Positions 29,488-39,178 are shown, counted from the stretch's first letter. The stretch: DNA of 64,000 bases from Billgrantia tianxiuensis (GCF_009834345.1 NZ_CP035042.1:1116001-1180000); one strand, 5' to 3'. Translations and numbers: made by a program. Notes: generated by a model from the sequence alone, not told the origin.

Positions 29488-29563
29488 GGGTGGTTAGCTC
29501 AGCTGGGAGAGCACCAGCCTTACAAGCTGGGGGTCACAGGTTCGAACCCTGTACCACCCACCA
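29488..29563 (+). tRNA. tRNA-Val (TAC)
   Basis: 76 nt with encoded CCA. Acceptor GGGTGGT/ACCACCC; anticodon loop CTTACAA between CCAGC and GCTGG; T-loop TTCGAAC. First of five tRNAs in one transcript. Confidence 0.97.
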
Positions 29564-29617
29564 TCGCGCTCAAATATGGGCGATGGCGAGATCCTGAACA
29601 CGTAGGAAACATGCAGC

Positions 29618-29694
29618 GGACCGGTAGTTCAGTCGGTTAGAATGCCGGCCTGTCACGCCGGAGGTCGCGGGTTCGAGTCCCGTCCGGTCCGCCA
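29618..29694 (+). tRNA. tRNA-Asp (GTC), copy 1
   Basis: 77 nt with encoded CCA. Acceptor GGACCGG/CCGGTCC; anticodon GTC in the CTGTCAC loop; discriminator G. Same sequence as copies 2 and 3. Confidence 0.97.
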
Positions 29695-29723
29695 TCGTTT
29701 CCACTGCTAGTGTCATCTGTCGT

Positions 29724-29800
29724 GGACCGGTAGTTCAGTCGGTTAGAATGCCGGCCTGTCACGCCGGAGGTCGCGGGTTCGAGTCCCGTCCGGTCCGCCA
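29724..29800 (+). tRNA. tRNA-Asp (GTC), copy 2
   Basis: 77 nt, identical to the copy at 29618, separated from it by 29 bp. CCA encoded. Confidence 0.97.
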
Positions 29801-29853
29801 CGATGCTCTGGCAAATTCTTCGCATGCGCTACCACTGCAAGTGCGATGTCCGT

Positions 29854-29930
29854 GGGTGATTAGCTCAGTTGGTTAGAGCACCAGCCTCACATGCTGGGGG
29901 TCACTGGTTCGAGTCCGGTATCACCCACCA
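29854..29930 (+). tRNA. tRNA-Val (CAC)
   Basis: 77 nt with CCA. Acceptor GGGTGAT/ATCACCC; anticodon CAC in the CTCACAT loop between CCAGC and GCTGG. CAC is the rarer Val isoacceptor. Confidence 0.93.
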
Positions 29931-29933
29931 CGC

Positions 29934-30010
29934 GGACCGGTAGTTCAGTCGGTTAGAATGCCGGCCTGTCACGCCGGAGGTCGCGGGTTCGAGTCCCGTC
30001 CGGTCCGCCA
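29934..30010 (+). tRNA. tRNA-Asp (GTC), copy 3
   Basis: 77 nt, identical to copies 1 and 2, only 3 bp after the Val(CAC) gene. Followed by a terminator. Confidence 0.97.
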
Positions 30011-30019
30011 TTCGATTTC

Positions 30020-30050
30020 AAGGCCCCGAGCTGATGGCTCGGGGCCTTTT
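30020..30050 (+). terminator. Terminator of the tRNA operon
   Basis: Perfect 12-bp stem AAGGCCCCGAGC / GCTCGGGGCCTT with a 5-nt loop, followed by TTTT, 10 bp after the last tRNA. Confidence 0.88.
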
Positions 30051-30233
30051 CGTATCGTCTATACTCCCTCCGTCCCGCTTTCGCCAGATGGACAAGAACT
30101 GCGGCGCCTCCTGTCGCGAGAGTCCAGCGCACTTCGTCTTTGGGCGAAAGCGTCGCTTTTCCTTTGCGCCTGTCGCCCGGCTATCATACAGTTGTTTGAA
30201 ATTACCGTGACTCGACCCAAGGAGGAGTTCGGC

Positions 30234-32243
30234 GTGCGCTATCCTCATCTCTTTCGTCCGCTCGAGGTGGGCCACCTGACGTTGCCCAACCGGGTGCTGA
30301 TGGGCTCCATGCATACCAACCTCGAGGAAGCGCCGAATGGCTTTGCGCGCCTGGCGGCCTTCTATGCCGAGCGCGCCCGTGAAGGCGTCGCCCTGATCGT
30401 GACCGGCGGCATCGCTCCCAATAGAGAGGGGGCCGTCTTCCAGGGCGCCGCCACATTGGAGCGGGCCGAGCAGGTGGCCGATCATCGTGGCGTGGTCGAG
30501 GCGGTGCATGCCGAGGGCGGTCGCATCTGCATGCAGATCCTGCATGCGGGACGCTATGCCTATTCACCCGAGCTGGTGGCACCGTCGCCGATCCAGGCGC
30601 CGATCAACCCGTTCGCGCCACATGAACTCAGCGATGCGGAAGTGGAGCGCCAGATCGACGATTACGTCCGCTGCGCTTCGCTAGCGCGCGAGGCCGGTTA
30701 CGACGGCGTCGAGGTGATGGGCTCCGAGGGCTACCTGATCAACCAGTTCCTGTGCCTGCGCACCAACCACCGAGACGACCGCTGGGGTGGCTCGCTCGAC
30801 AATCGTATGCGCTTCGCCGTCGAGATCGTCTCGCGGATCCGCGAGGCGGTGGGCGACGACTTCCTGATCATCTTCCGCCTGTCGATGATCGACCTGGTCG
30901 AGGAGGGCAGCACCTGGGAGGAGGTCGTGACCCTGGGGCGGGCCATCGAGGCGGCCGGCGCCAGCCTGATCAATACCGGCATCGGTTGGCACGAGGCGCG
31001 TGTGCCCACCATTGTCACCAGCGTGCCGCGAGCGGCCTTCACCGAAGTGACCCGGCGCATGAAGGCCGAGCTTTCCATCCCGCTGATCACCACCAACCGC
31101 ATCAACATGCCCGAGGTGGCGGAGCGGGTACTCGCCGAGGGCCATGCCGACATGGTCTCCATGGCGCGCCCCTTCCTCGCCGATCCGGCCTGGGTGAGCA
31201 AGGCGGCCGAAGGGCGCGACGGCGAGATCAATACCTGCATCGCCTGTAACCAGGCGTGCCTGGACCACACCTTCCAGGGCAAGCTCACCTCTTGCCTGGT
31301 CAATCCCCAGGCCTGTCACGAGACCGAACTCGTCATCGAGCCGGCCGAGACATCGCGCGACATCGCCGTGGTCGGTGGCGGTCCGGCGGGGCTGGCGGCG
31401 GCACTTACCGCAGCGCGTCGCGGCCATCGCGTGGTGCTGTTCGAACGCACCGGCGAGCTGGGCGGACAATTCAACCTGGCGCGCAAGATCCCCGGCAAGG
31501 AAGAGTTCGACGAGACGCTGCGCTATTTCAAGGTGATGCTCGACAAGCATGGCGTCACGGTGAGGCTGGGCACCGAGCCCGACGTGCAGGCGCTGCGCGA
31601 CTTCGATGCCGTGATCCTGGCGACCGGGGTGCGCCCGCGACGTCTCGATCTGCCGGGCATCGATCACCCCAAGGTGTTGAGCTACCCCATGGCCATTCTG
31701 CATCCCGAGCGGGTGGGGCGGCGCGTGGCCATCATCGGCGCCGGCGGTATCGGCTTCGACGTGGCCGAGCTGCTCACTCATGTGGGGCATCCCTCGCTCG
31801 ACCGCGACGCCTGGTGCGCCGAGTGGGGCGTGGATCTCGCCGTCACCGAGCGCGGCGGCATCCGCCCGCCAGAGCGTCCCGAGACGCCGCGCCAGGTATT
31901 CCTGCTGCAGCGCAAGGCCTCCAAGCCCGGCAAGGGCCTGGGCAAGTCGACCGGCTGGGTTCACCGGGCATCGCTTCGTCATCGCGGCGTCGAGGCACTG
32001 GCGGGCTGCGAGTACGTCGGTATCGATGACGCTGGCCTGCATATTCGCCATCATGAGGAGCCACGCCTGCTGGAGGTCGACAGCGTGGTGGTCTGTGCCG
32101 GCCAGGATCCAGTGCGCGAGCTGCTCGAGCCGCTCCGGGAGGCTGGCGTGGCGGTGCATCTGATCGGCGGCGCCGACGAGGCGGCCGAGCTCGATGCCAA
32201 GCGCGCCATCGACCAGGGCACCCGCGTGGCGGCGGGGTTGTAG
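30234..32243 (+). CDS. fadH: NADPH-dependent 2,4-dienoyl-CoA reductase
   Basis: 669-aa flavoprotein that reduces 2,4-dienoyl-CoA in beta-oxidation of unsaturated fatty acids; length matches E. coli FadH (672). Domains: an N-terminal FMN TIM barrel of the old-yellow-enzyme type (GSMHTNLEEAPNGFARLAAFY, YDGVEVMGSEGYLINQFLC), cysteines for a [4Fe-4S] cluster (CIACNQACLDHTF, then two further Cys about 14 and 20 residues on), and a C-terminal FAD/NADPH domain (VVGGGPAGLAAAL, IIGAGGIGFDVAELL). GTG at 30234 has GGAGGAG 7 nt upstream, so longer in-frame readings that run back into the tRNA genes are rejected. Single-gene unit. Confidence 0.93.
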   Translation: MRYPHLFRPLEVGHLTLPNRVLMGSMHTNLEEAPNGFARLAAFYAERAREGVALIVTGGIAPNREGAVFQGAATLERAEQVADHRGVVEAVHAEGGRICMQILHAGRYAYSPELVAPSPIQAPINPFAPHELSDAEVERQIDDYVRCASLAREAGYDGVEVMGSEGYLINQFLCLRTNHRDDRWGGSLDNRMRFAVEIVSRIREAVGDDFLIIFRLSMIDLVEEGSTWEEVVTLGRAIEAAGASLINTGIGWHEARVPTIVTSVPRAAFTEVTRRMKAELSIPLITTNRINMPEVAERVLAEGHADMVSMARPFLADPAWVSKAAEGRDGEINTCIACNQACLDHTFQGKLTSCLVNPQACHETELVIEPAETSRDIAVVGGGPAGLAAALTAARRGHRVVLFERTGELGGQFNLARKIPGKEEFDETLRYFKVMLDKHGVTVRLGTEPDVQALRDFDAVILATGVRPRRLDLPGIDHPKVLSYPMAILHPERVGRRVAIIGAGGIGFDVAELLTHVGHPSLDRDAWCAEWGVDLAVTERGGIRPPERPETPRQVFLLQRKASKPGKGLGKSTGWVHRASLRHRGVEALAGCEYVGIDDAGLHIRHHEEPRLLEVDSVVVCAGQDPVRELLEPLREAGVAVHLIGGADEAAELDAKRAIDQGTRVAAGL

Positions 32244-32642
32244 CGCGAGCGTTGATGTCAGGGCGCCTCCGCCCGTCTACGCTGAAGAAATCTCTCTTCG
32301 TCAAACACGCCCAGTCGGGGGGTGGCATGGCCCGGCAGCCGCCGGCCATGTCGCCCAGCGCCATCGCAGCGTTTGCGCCTGGCTCCGAGCCCCCATGGCG
32401 TGGCGCTTGGCGATTTTTCATCGCCGGCTATGCCTGACGCCACGTTCCGTTTGCGTCCTAATAGCGTTTAATTCTTCTTATACAGCCATCGAACCCTTGG
32501 CTTGCCCCGCGTTCTCATGATTATCCTTCCCTTGCGTTGATTCTTTGCCACCCACTCCGCTCTGAAGTGTCTAGGCTGATGAGTAACCCAGGGCGGCCAT
32601 TCCGATCGGGTGGCCAACGGGGTAGGCAAACAGGAGGCTTCG
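32244..32642 (+). promoter_or_regulatory. Intergenic region before prkA with a sigma-S-like -10
   Basis: 399 bp without a gene. TCTAGGCT at 32570-32577 resembles the sigma-S -10 (C-T-A-x-x-C-T), about 60 bp before prkA, consistent with the starvation control known for this operon. Nothing else recognisable. Confidence 0.4.
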
Positions 32643-34565
32643 ATGAGCATCTTCGATCATGTGCAGAACCGCTTCTCCCGTGTTCAGCAGGAGGAAATGA
32701 GCCTGCAGGAGTACCTGGAGCTGTGTCGTGAGGACCCCATGGCCTACGCCAGCGCCGCCGAGCGGATGCTGAAGGCCATCGGCGAACCCGAGGTGATCGA
32801 CACCGCCAAGGATCCGCGGCTCTCCCGAATCTTTTCCAACAAGGTGATCCGACGCTATCCCGCCTTTTCCGAGTTCTACGGCATGGAGGATGCGATCGAG
32901 CAGATCGTGGCTTACTTCCGCCATGCCGCTCAGGGGCTCGAGGAACGCAAGCAGATCCTCTACCTGCTCGGCCCGGTGGGGGGCGGCAAGTCATCGTTGG
33001 CCGAGCGGCTCAAGCTGCTGATGGAGCGGATCCCGTTCTACGCCATCAAGGGCTCGCCGGTGTACGAATCGCCGCTGGGGCTGTTCTCGCCCGAGGAAGA
33101 CGGTGAGCTGCTCGAGAAGGAGTACGGCATTCCACGCCGCTACGTGAAGAGCGTGATGTCGCCATGGGCGGCCAAGCGGCTCAAGGAGTATGGTGGCGAC
33201 ATCTCCCAGTTCAAGGTGGTGCGCCTGTACCCCTCGCGGCTCAACCAGATCGCCATCTCCAAGACCGAGCCGGGCGACGAGAACAACCAGGACATCTCCT
33301 CGCTGGTGGGCAAGGTCGACATCCGCCAGCTCGAACTCTACTCCCAGGACGATCCGGACGCTTACAGCTTCTCCGGTGGCCTGTGCAAGTCCAACCAGGG
33401 GTTGATGGAGTTCATCGAGATGTTCAAGGCGCCGATCAAGGTGCTGCATCCGTTGCTGACGGCGACCCAGGAGGGCAACTACAACCCCACCGAAGGCATG
33501 GGCGCGATTCCCTTCGAAGGCATCGTGCTGGCCCACTCCAACGAGAGCGAATGGCAGGCGTTCCGCAACAACCGCAACAACGAGGCGTTCCTCGACCGCG
33601 TCTACATCGTCAAGGTGCCTTACTGCCTGCGCGTGACCGAGGAGATCAACATCTACAAGAAGCTGCTGGAGCACTCTTCGCTGGCCGAAGCCTCCTGCGC
33701 TCCGGATACCCTGCGTATGCTGGCGCAGTTCTCGGTGCTCTCGCGCCTCAAGGAGCCGGAGAACTCCAGCATCTACTCCAAGATGCGGGTCTATGACGGC
33801 GAGAACCTAAAGGACACCGATCCCAAGGCCAAGTCGATCCAGGAGTACCGCGACGCCGCCGGGGTCGACGAAGGCATGGACGGGCTCTCCACCCGCTTCG
33901 CCTTCAAGATCCTGTCGAAGGTGTTCAACTTCGACAACCACGAGATTGCTGCCAACCCGGTGCATCTGCTCTACGTGTTGGAGCAGCGCCTCGAGCAGGA
34001 GCATCTGCCCAAGGAGACCTTCGAGCGCTATCTGCGTTACATCAAGGAGTTCCTGGCACCTCGCTACGTCGACTTCATCGGCAAGGAGATCCAGACCGCT
34101 TATCTCGAATCGTACTCCGAGTACGGTCAGAACATCTTCGATCGCTACGTCACCTACGCTGACTTCTGGATCCAGGATCAGGAGTACCGCGACCCCGAAA
34201 CCGGCGAACTGTTCAATCGCCAGGCCCTCAATGAGGAGCTGGAGAAGATCGAGAAACCGGCCGGTATCTCCAATCCCAAGGATTTCCGTCACGAGGTGGT
34301 CAACTTCGTGCTGCGGGCGCGTGCCCAGAACAACGGCATGAACCCCAGCTGGCAGTCCTACGAGAAACTGCGCGGCGTGATCGAGCACAAGATGTTCGCC
34401 AACACCGAGGAGCTGCTACCGGTGATCTCGTTCAATGCCAAGGCCTCGGCGGCGGACCAGAAGAAACACGAGGACTTCGTGGCACGCATGAAGGAGCGTG
34501 GCTATACCGAGAAGCAGGTACGGCTGCTCTCGGAGTGGTATCTGCGGGTGCGTAAATCGCAATAA
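32643..34565 (+). CDS. prkA: PrkA-type serine protein kinase (AAA domain)
   Basis: 640-aa PrkA (YeaG) family protein, the usual length. An N-terminal AAA-type ATPase domain has Walker A GPVGGGKSS; a PrkA C-terminal domain follows (from about residue 400, ENSSIYSKMRVYDGENL onward). E. coli YeaG with YeaH takes part in the nitrogen-starvation and stationary-phase response; kinase activity is described for homologues. ATG at 32643 follows AGGAGG by 6 nt. First gene of prkA-yeaH-spoVR, spaced 24 and 18 bp, a conserved operon. Confidence 0.93.
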   Translation: MSIFDHVQNRFSRVQQEEMSLQEYLELCREDPMAYASAAERMLKAIGEPEVIDTAKDPRLSRIFSNKVIRRYPAFSEFYGMEDAIEQIVAYFRHAAQGLEERKQILYLLGPVGGGKSSLAERLKLLMERIPFYAIKGSPVYESPLGLFSPEEDGELLEKEYGIPRRYVKSVMSPWAAKRLKEYGGDISQFKVVRLYPSRLNQIAISKTEPGDENNQDISSLVGKVDIRQLELYSQDDPDAYSFSGGLCKSNQGLMEFIEMFKAPIKVLHPLLTATQEGNYNPTEGMGAIPFEGIVLAHSNESEWQAFRNNRNNEAFLDRVYIVKVPYCLRVTEEINIYKKLLEHSSLAEASCAPDTLRMLAQFSVLSRLKEPENSSIYSKMRVYDGENLKDTDPKAKSIQEYRDAAGVDEGMDGLSTRFAFKILSKVFNFDNHEIAANPVHLLYVLEQRLEQEHLPKETFERYLRYIKEFLAPRYVDFIGKEIQTAYLESYSEYGQNIFDRYVTYADFWIQDQEYRDPETGELFNRQALNEELEKIEKPAGISNPKDFRHEVVNFVLRARAQNNGMNPSWQSYEKLRGVIEHKMFANTEELLPVISFNAKASAADQKKHEDFVARMKERGYTEKQVRLLSEWYLRVRKSQ

Positions 34566-34589
34566 AGCGGCGCGAGCCAGGAGGTCGGC

Positions 34590-35873
34590 ATGACCTATTT
34601 CATCGATCGACGCGCCAACGCCAAGAACAAGAGCGCCGTGAACCGTCAGCGCTTCCTCGACCGCTATCGGGCGCACATCAAGCGCTCGGTCGAGGAAGCG
34701 GTCAATCGACGTTCTATCACAGACATGGAGCGCGGCGAGAAGGTTTCGATACCGACTCGCGACATCTCGGAGCCGGTATTCCAGCATGGCCCGGGGGGCA
34801 AGCGCACCATCGTCAGCCCCGGCAACAAGGAGTTCATCGAGGGGGATCGCCTGCGCCGTCCCGGCGGGGGCGGCGGTGGAGGCGGCTCCGGTGAGGGCAA
34901 TGCCTCCAACCAGGGCGAGGGCATGGACGAGTTCGCCTTCACCCTGACCCGCGAGGAGTTCCTCGACTTCGTTTTCGACGGGCTGGAGTTGCCGCATCTG
35001 GAACGCAAGGCCCTCAAGGACCTGGACGAAGTCAGGCCGGTACGCGCAGGGGTGACCCGTGATGGCGTGCCGGCGCGGATCAATATCGTGCGCTCCATGC
35101 GCGAGGCCTATGCCCGGCGCATCGCCATGCGTGCGCCAATCCGTCGGGCGCTGCGCGAGGCGATGGAGGCGCTGGAGGAGGAGGAGTGCAAGGATCCCGT
35201 GCTGCGCAATCCGTCACGGATCGCTGAGCTGAAGGCCGAGATCGAGCGTCTCGAGAAACGTCTCGAGGCGGTGCCCTTCATCGACACCTACGACCTGCGC
35301 TACAACAACCTGATCAACCAGCCGCAGCCCTCGAGCAAGGCGGTGATGTTTTGCGTGATGGACGTCTCGGGCTCCATGACCCAGGCCCACAAGGACATCG
35401 CCAAGCGTTTCTTCCTGCTGCTTTACCTCTTTCTCGAGCGCAACTACGAGAAGGTCGAGCTGGTCTTCGTGCGTCACCACACCGCGGCCAAGGAGGTCGA
35501 CGAAGAGGAGTTCTTCTACTCGCGTGAGACCGGCGGCACCATCGTCTCCAGCGCCCTGACGCTGGTCGACGAGATCATCACCCGGCGCTATCCGCCGACC
35601 CAGTGGAACCTCTACGTGGCCCAGGCCTCGGATGGCGACAACTGGGATGACGATTCGGTGAACTGTCGCGAGCGTTTGATGAAGTCGCTGATGCCCCGGC
35701 TGCAGTACTACACCTACGTGGAAATCACGCCCCATGCGCATCAGGCGCTATGGGAGGAGTACGAGACAGTGGCCGCGGAGTACCCCGACCGCTTTGCCAT
35801 GCGCCAGATCGTCGAGGCGGGCGATATCTATCCGGTATTCCGTGAGTTGTTCAAGCGCCGTGCCGCCAATTGA
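34590..35873 (+). CDS. yeaH: YeaH/YhbH-family protein (DUF444, VWA-like)
   Basis: 427-aa DUF444 protein. A charged N-terminal region and a Gly-rich linker ([14 protein letters not shown]) precede a von Willebrand-like domain with the MIDAS-type [16 protein letters not shown] and a C-terminal [17 protein letters not shown]. In E. coli YeaH acts with YeaG in starvation adaptation. ATG at 34590 follows CAGGAGG. It lies between prkA and spoVR in one operon. Confidence 0.92.
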   Translation: MTYFIDRRANAKNKSAVNRQRFLDRYRAHIKRSVEEAVNRRSITDMERGEKVSIPTRDISEPVFQHGPGGKRTIVSPGNKEFIEGDRLRRPGGGGGGGGSGEGNASNQGEGMDEFAFTLTREEFLDFVFDGLELPHLERKALKDLDEVRPVRAGVTRDGVPARINIVRSMREAYARRIAMRAPIRRALREAMEALEEEECKDPVLRNPSRIAELKAEIERLEKRLEAVPFIDTYDLRYNNLINQPQPSSKAVMFCVMDVSGSMTQAHKDIAKRFFLLLYLFLERNYEKVELVFVRHHTAAKEVDEEEFFYSRETGGTIVSSALTLVDEIITRRYPPTQWNLYVAQASDGDNWDDDSVNCRERLMKSLMPRLQYYTYVEITPHAHQALWEEYETVAAEYPDRFAMRQIVEAGDIYPVFRELFKRRAAN

Positions 35874-35891
35874 CGTGACGAGGGAGGCATC

Positions 35892-37448
35892 ATGACCCGA
35901 CGCAAGCCGATCGCCACCGGTTCCGACTGGAACTTCGAGATCCTCGAAGCGTACGAGCATGAGCTGGCCAGGCTGGCCGACGAGTATCGACTCGACACCT
36001 ATCCCAACCAGATCGAGATCATCACCACCGAGCAGATGATGGATGCCTATGCCAGTGTGGGGATGCCGGTGGGCTACCATCACTGGTCGTTCGGCAAGCA
36101 GTTCCTGGCCGTGGAACAGGCCTATCGGCGCGGTCAGATGGGGCTCGCCTACGAGCTGGTGATCAACTCCGATCCTTGCATTGCTTACCTGATGGAGGAG
36201 AACACGCTGATGATGCAGGTGCTGGTCATGGCCCACGCCTGCTACGGCCATAACTCCTTCTTCAAGGGCAACTATCTGTTCCGCACCTGGACGGATGCCA
36301 GCTCGATCGTCGACTACTTGGTCTTTGCCCGCCGGTACGTCGCCGAGTGCGAGGAGCGTCACGGCGTCACCGCCGTCGAGCAACTGCTCGACGCCTGCCA
36401 TGCCCTGCAGAACTACGGCGTAGACCGCTACAAGCGGCCTTCGCCGATCTCCGCCGATGAGGAAATGCGCCGCCAGGCGGAGCGCGAGGAGTACCTCCAG
36501 GCCCAGGTCAACACGCTGTGGCGCACCATTCCAGGACGCCCGCAATCGGATACCCTGGCCGGTAGCGCCGACAGCGAGGACGATCCGCTGGGCCTGCGTG
36601 CCGGGGGCCGCTATCCTCCCGAGCCGCAGGAGAACCTGCTCTATTTCCTCGAGAAGAATGCACCGCTGCTGGCGCCCTGGCAGCGCGAGATCGTGCGCAT
36701 CGTGCGCAAGCTGGCGCAGTACTTCTACCCCCAGCGCCAGACCCAGGTGATGAACGAGGGCTGGGCCTCGTTCTGGCACTACACCCTGATGAACCGGCTC
36801 TACGACGAGGGGCTGGTCGACGAGGGACTGATGCTGGAGTTCCTGCAGTCGCATACTGCCGTGGTCAGTCAGCCCGGCTTCGACAGTCCCTTCTACAATG
36901 GCATCAACCCCTACGCGCTGGGCTTCGCCATGTTCAGCGACATCAAGCGCATGTGCGAGAACCCCACCGACGAGGATCGCGAATGGTTTCCCGATACGGC
37001 GGGTAGCGATTGGCTCGAAGCGGTGCATTTCGCCATGCGCAACTTCAAGGATGAATCCTTCATCCAGCAGTTTCTCTCGCCCAAGGTGATTCGCGATCTC
37101 AAGCTGTTCAGCATCGTCGACGACGACCAGGAGGAGATGCTGGAGGTCACGGCCATTCACGACGAGCGTGGCTATCGCCGGATCCGCGAGTCCCTGGCAC
37201 AGCAGTACGCGCTGTCGTTGCGCGAGCCCAACATCCAGGTCTACGAGGCCAATATCCGGGGCAATCGCTCGCTCACCCTGCATCATGTGCAGGATAGCCG
37301 GCGCCCCATGGGCCGCAGCGTCTATCCGGTGATCCGGCATCTGCACCAGCTATGGGGATTCCCGGTGCGGTTGGAGTCGCTCTCCGAGGAGGGCGCGGTG
37401 GTAAGACGCTACCAGTGGCCGCTCCCCGATGAGGAAGCCAAGGAGTGA
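35892..37448 (+). CDS. SpoVR-family protein (YcgB-like)
   Basis: 518-aa SpoVR/YcgB protein. Family markers: HHWSFGKQFLAVEQAYRRGQMGLAYELVINSDPC, HACYGHNSFFKGNYLF and MNEGWASFWHY, where conserved His and Glu suggest a metal-binding fold. Function outside spore formers is unknown; co-occurrence with PrkA and YeaH shows that the three act together. ATG at 35892 follows GAGGGAGG. Last gene of the operon. Confidence 0.92.
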   Translation: MTRRKPIATGSDWNFEILEAYEHELARLADEYRLDTYPNQIEIITTEQMMDAYASVGMPVGYHHWSFGKQFLAVEQAYRRGQMGLAYELVINSDPCIAYLMEENTLMMQVLVMAHACYGHNSFFKGNYLFRTWTDASSIVDYLVFARRYVAECEERHGVTAVEQLLDACHALQNYGVDRYKRPSPISADEEMRRQAEREEYLQAQVNTLWRTIPGRPQSDTLAGSADSEDDPLGLRAGGRYPPEPQENLLYFLEKNAPLLAPWQREIVRIVRKLAQYFYPQRQTQVMNEGWASFWHYTLMNRLYDEGLVDEGLMLEFLQSHTAVVSQPGFDSPFYNGINPYALGFAMFSDIKRMCENPTDEDREWFPDTAGSDWLEAVHFAMRNFKDESFIQQFLSPKVIRDLKLFSIVDDDQEEMLEVTAIHDERGYRRIRESLAQQYALSLREPNIQVYEANIRGNRSLTLHHVQDSRRPMGRSVYPVIRHLHQLWGFPVRLESLSEEGAVVRRYQWPLPDEEAKE

Positions 37449-37484
37449 CGGGCGAAAGCGGTGAAGCGGGCCAGAAGGCCCGCT

Positions 37485-37835
37485 TCAGTTTGCGGTGACC
37501 CAGGATTGGCACCAGCCGCCGGGTTCGACGCTATTCTGGGGAAAGAGTTGGCAGCCTTCGCTGCGCCGTTCGAAGAACATGCAGTTACTGCAGGTTTCGC
37601 CCTCCTCATAGGCGGGGTGGTCGCTGGCTTGTTCGGCCACTTCGACATAGTTCAGGGCCTGGGCCTGCTCATCGCTGGGGTCTAGCCTCGGCAGGTTCTG
37701 AGCAAAGGCCTGACGCGACAGGATGCCAATTCCCAGGGGCAGGGCGGCGATCCCCAGCAATCCGTTGCGAAGGAAGGTGCGTCGGCTCTGCTTGGACTTG
37801 GAAGGTTCTTTGGCCATGAAAGGTTTTTTGGCCAT
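37485..37835 (-). CDS. High-potential iron-sulfur protein (HiPIP) with Tat signal
   Basis: 116-aa exported electron carrier. The Tat signal has the twin-arginine SRRTFLRNGLLG followed by a hydrophobic stretch and AFA. The mature part carries the four [4Fe-4S] cysteines in HiPIP order: C-x2-C (CSNCMFF), then EGCQLF and GGWCQSW. HiPIPs are periplasmic one-electron donors to terminal oxidases or reaction centres. ATG at 37835 follows AGGAGACC. The gene is convergent with spoVR and close to the caa3 oxidase genes, a plausible partner by context only. Confidence 0.9.
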   Translation of the reverse strand: MAKKPFMAKEPSKSKQSRRTFLRNGLLGIAALPLGIGILSRQAFAQNLPRLDPSDEQAQALNYVEVAEQASDHPAYEEGETCSNCMFFERRSEGCQLFPQNSVEPGGWCQSWVTAN

Positions 37836-38177
37836 GGAAAGGTCTCCTGCTTAGACACGGTCCAATGAGAATACCCGTTTCAGACCCAGCTGGCGCTGGC
37901 CGGGTAAATGGCACGCCAGCTTGGCTATCTGACCGCTACGACGGGAACGGAGTTCTCAATGTGTTAAGCAGAGGGAACACTTTTTCCTTCGGCCACGCAA
38001 TTGTCGTGTGTTGCGCAGCGTTACGAGCGGGTGTCATGCCGTTTCGGCGAGACAGGTTGTGTAAAGAAAAGAAGGGAGACGCTACGTGTGTGGCGGGCCG
38101 TGACGGCCCGGCAAACCTGGCGCCGTCATTTTACTTTGGTTAGGGTAGGGGCACACTGCTGCTGCAAGGATGCTGTT
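37836..38177. other. Intergenic region, HiPIP and CopD-like gene
   Basis: 342 bp. Contains a GGGCCGTGACGGCCC hairpin near 38094-38108. No gene and no strong sigma-70 promoter that I can defend. Confidence 0.4.
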
Positions 38178-38597
38178 ATGCCGTGGATCAAGATTCTGCA
38201 CATCGCCACGCTGTTGTGCTGGTGTGCAGCGCTACTCTACTTGCCGGCGCTATTGCTGGCGAGCGCCAGAACGCGTGAAGGAACGGACTTCGAGGTTCCC
38301 GCACCCACCCTGCTGCGTTTTTTCTTCACCCATGTCGCCACGCCTTTCGCGCTACTGGCGATCATGAGCGGCACCCTGCTGTTCATCGTCGGTCAACTGA
38401 CCGGCGGCTGGCTGGTTCTGAAGCTGGCGGCAGTGAGCGGCATGGTGCTGTGCCATGTCCTGTGCGGCGCCCTGATCGTGCGCCTGGAGCGTGGCCGGCG
38501 CCGCTTCCTGACTCCGGCAAGCGGCGTGATCGTCGTCTTGGCGGCATCGCTGATGCTCGCCGTGCTGGTGCTGGTGCTGAGCAAGCCATTCGATTGA
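38178..38597 (+). CDS. CopD-like four-helix membrane protein
   Basis: 139-aa membrane protein with four hydrophobic helices (about 5-27, 50-70, 73-95, 112-135). First helix WIKILHIATLLCWCAALLYLPALL and FFTHVATPFALLAIMSGTLLFIVG resemble CopD/HemJ-like membrane proteins with one His per helix (possible heme ligands). The family is common next to caa3 oxidase clusters. ATG at 38178 is preceded by AAGGAT. Exact function unknown. It is followed by an orphan ribosome site (AAGGAGGTCACGATG). Confidence 0.6.
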   Translation: MPWIKILHIATLLCWCAALLYLPALLLASARTREGTDFEVPAPTLLRFFFTHVATPFALLAIMSGTLLFIVGQLTGGWLVLKLAAVSGMVLCHVLCGALIVRLERGRRRFLTPASGVIVVLAASLMLAVLVLVLSKPFD

Positions 38598-38604
38598 GGC
38601 ATCA

Positions 38605-38620
38605 CAAGGAGGTCACGATG
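38605..38620 (+). other. Orphan strong ribosome site plus ATG
   Basis: ACAAGGAGGTCACGATG ends at ATG 38618. The frame stays open for over 500 codons and is in frame with coxB, but it runs antisense through the DUF2231 gene. Probably a relic or coincidence; see findings. Confidence 0.4.
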
Positions 38621-38650
38621 CACAGCGCGACATGCCAGGCACGGTTTGCG

Positions 38651-39115
38651 TCACTTGTCGTCGATTTCGACACCGACCGCCTCGTCGTAGACGAGCATGC
38701 CGCCGATGATCCCGGCGAGCACGATCAATCCCGCCGTCATCAGCGTCAATCCCACGGCCCAGGGCAGCAGGTCGGTGGGATGCAAGTATCGCCACAACCA
38801 GTTGAGCGAAGCCAGCGACAGCATCATCACCGCCAGGATGGCGTGGCTCCAGCCGAGGATCAGTTCGCGTATACGCCTGACCGTGATCAGGTCGACGAGC
38901 CCGGCGATGCTGGCTACCCAACCGCCCAGTGCGCCTATGCCGGCCAGCCACAGGCTACAGCGCGCCCAGAACGTGTCTCCGGTATAGAGGAAGAGGGCAT
39001 CGCTGCCCACCACCAGCATCAGGCAGGCAATGGGGAAGTGCACCAGGGTGGGGTGGAGAGGGTGGCCGGCAATGGCGGCGCGGCTCTTGATCGAGCGTCT
39101 CGGTTGGTCAGCCAT
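38651..39115 (-). CDS. DUF2231 membrane protein
   Basis: 154-aa membrane protein with four helices. N-terminal GHPLHPTLVHFPIACLMLVVGSDAL is the DUF2231 signature; WSHAILAVMMLSLASLNW carries another conserved His. Family members sit near oxidases and may bind heme or copper; no function is established. ATG at 39115 diverges from coxB (the CATG at 39113-39116 is shared). Convergent with the CopD-like gene. Confidence 0.82.
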   Translation of the reverse strand: MADQPRRSIKSRAAIAGHPLHPTLVHFPIACLMLVVGSDALFLYTGDTFWARCSLWLAGIGALGGWVASIAGLVDLITVRRIRELILGWSHAILAVMMLSLASLNWLWRYLHPTDLLPWAVGLTLMTAGLIVLAGIIGGMLVYDEAVGVEIDDK

Positions 39116-39178
39116 GTTCGCGTCCTTTGCGATCGGTTCATTTCTCTCATTGGCATTCAACGCCCTGGTCGGCATCGG

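Noticed and set aside
29618..30010. Repeated near-identical segments as a CRISPR array
   Set aside because: The repeats are tRNA-Asp genes with complete cloverleaf and encoded CCA.
30681..32159. 492-codon frame opposite fadH
   Set aside because: Antisense to a full-length FadH; no family resemblance.
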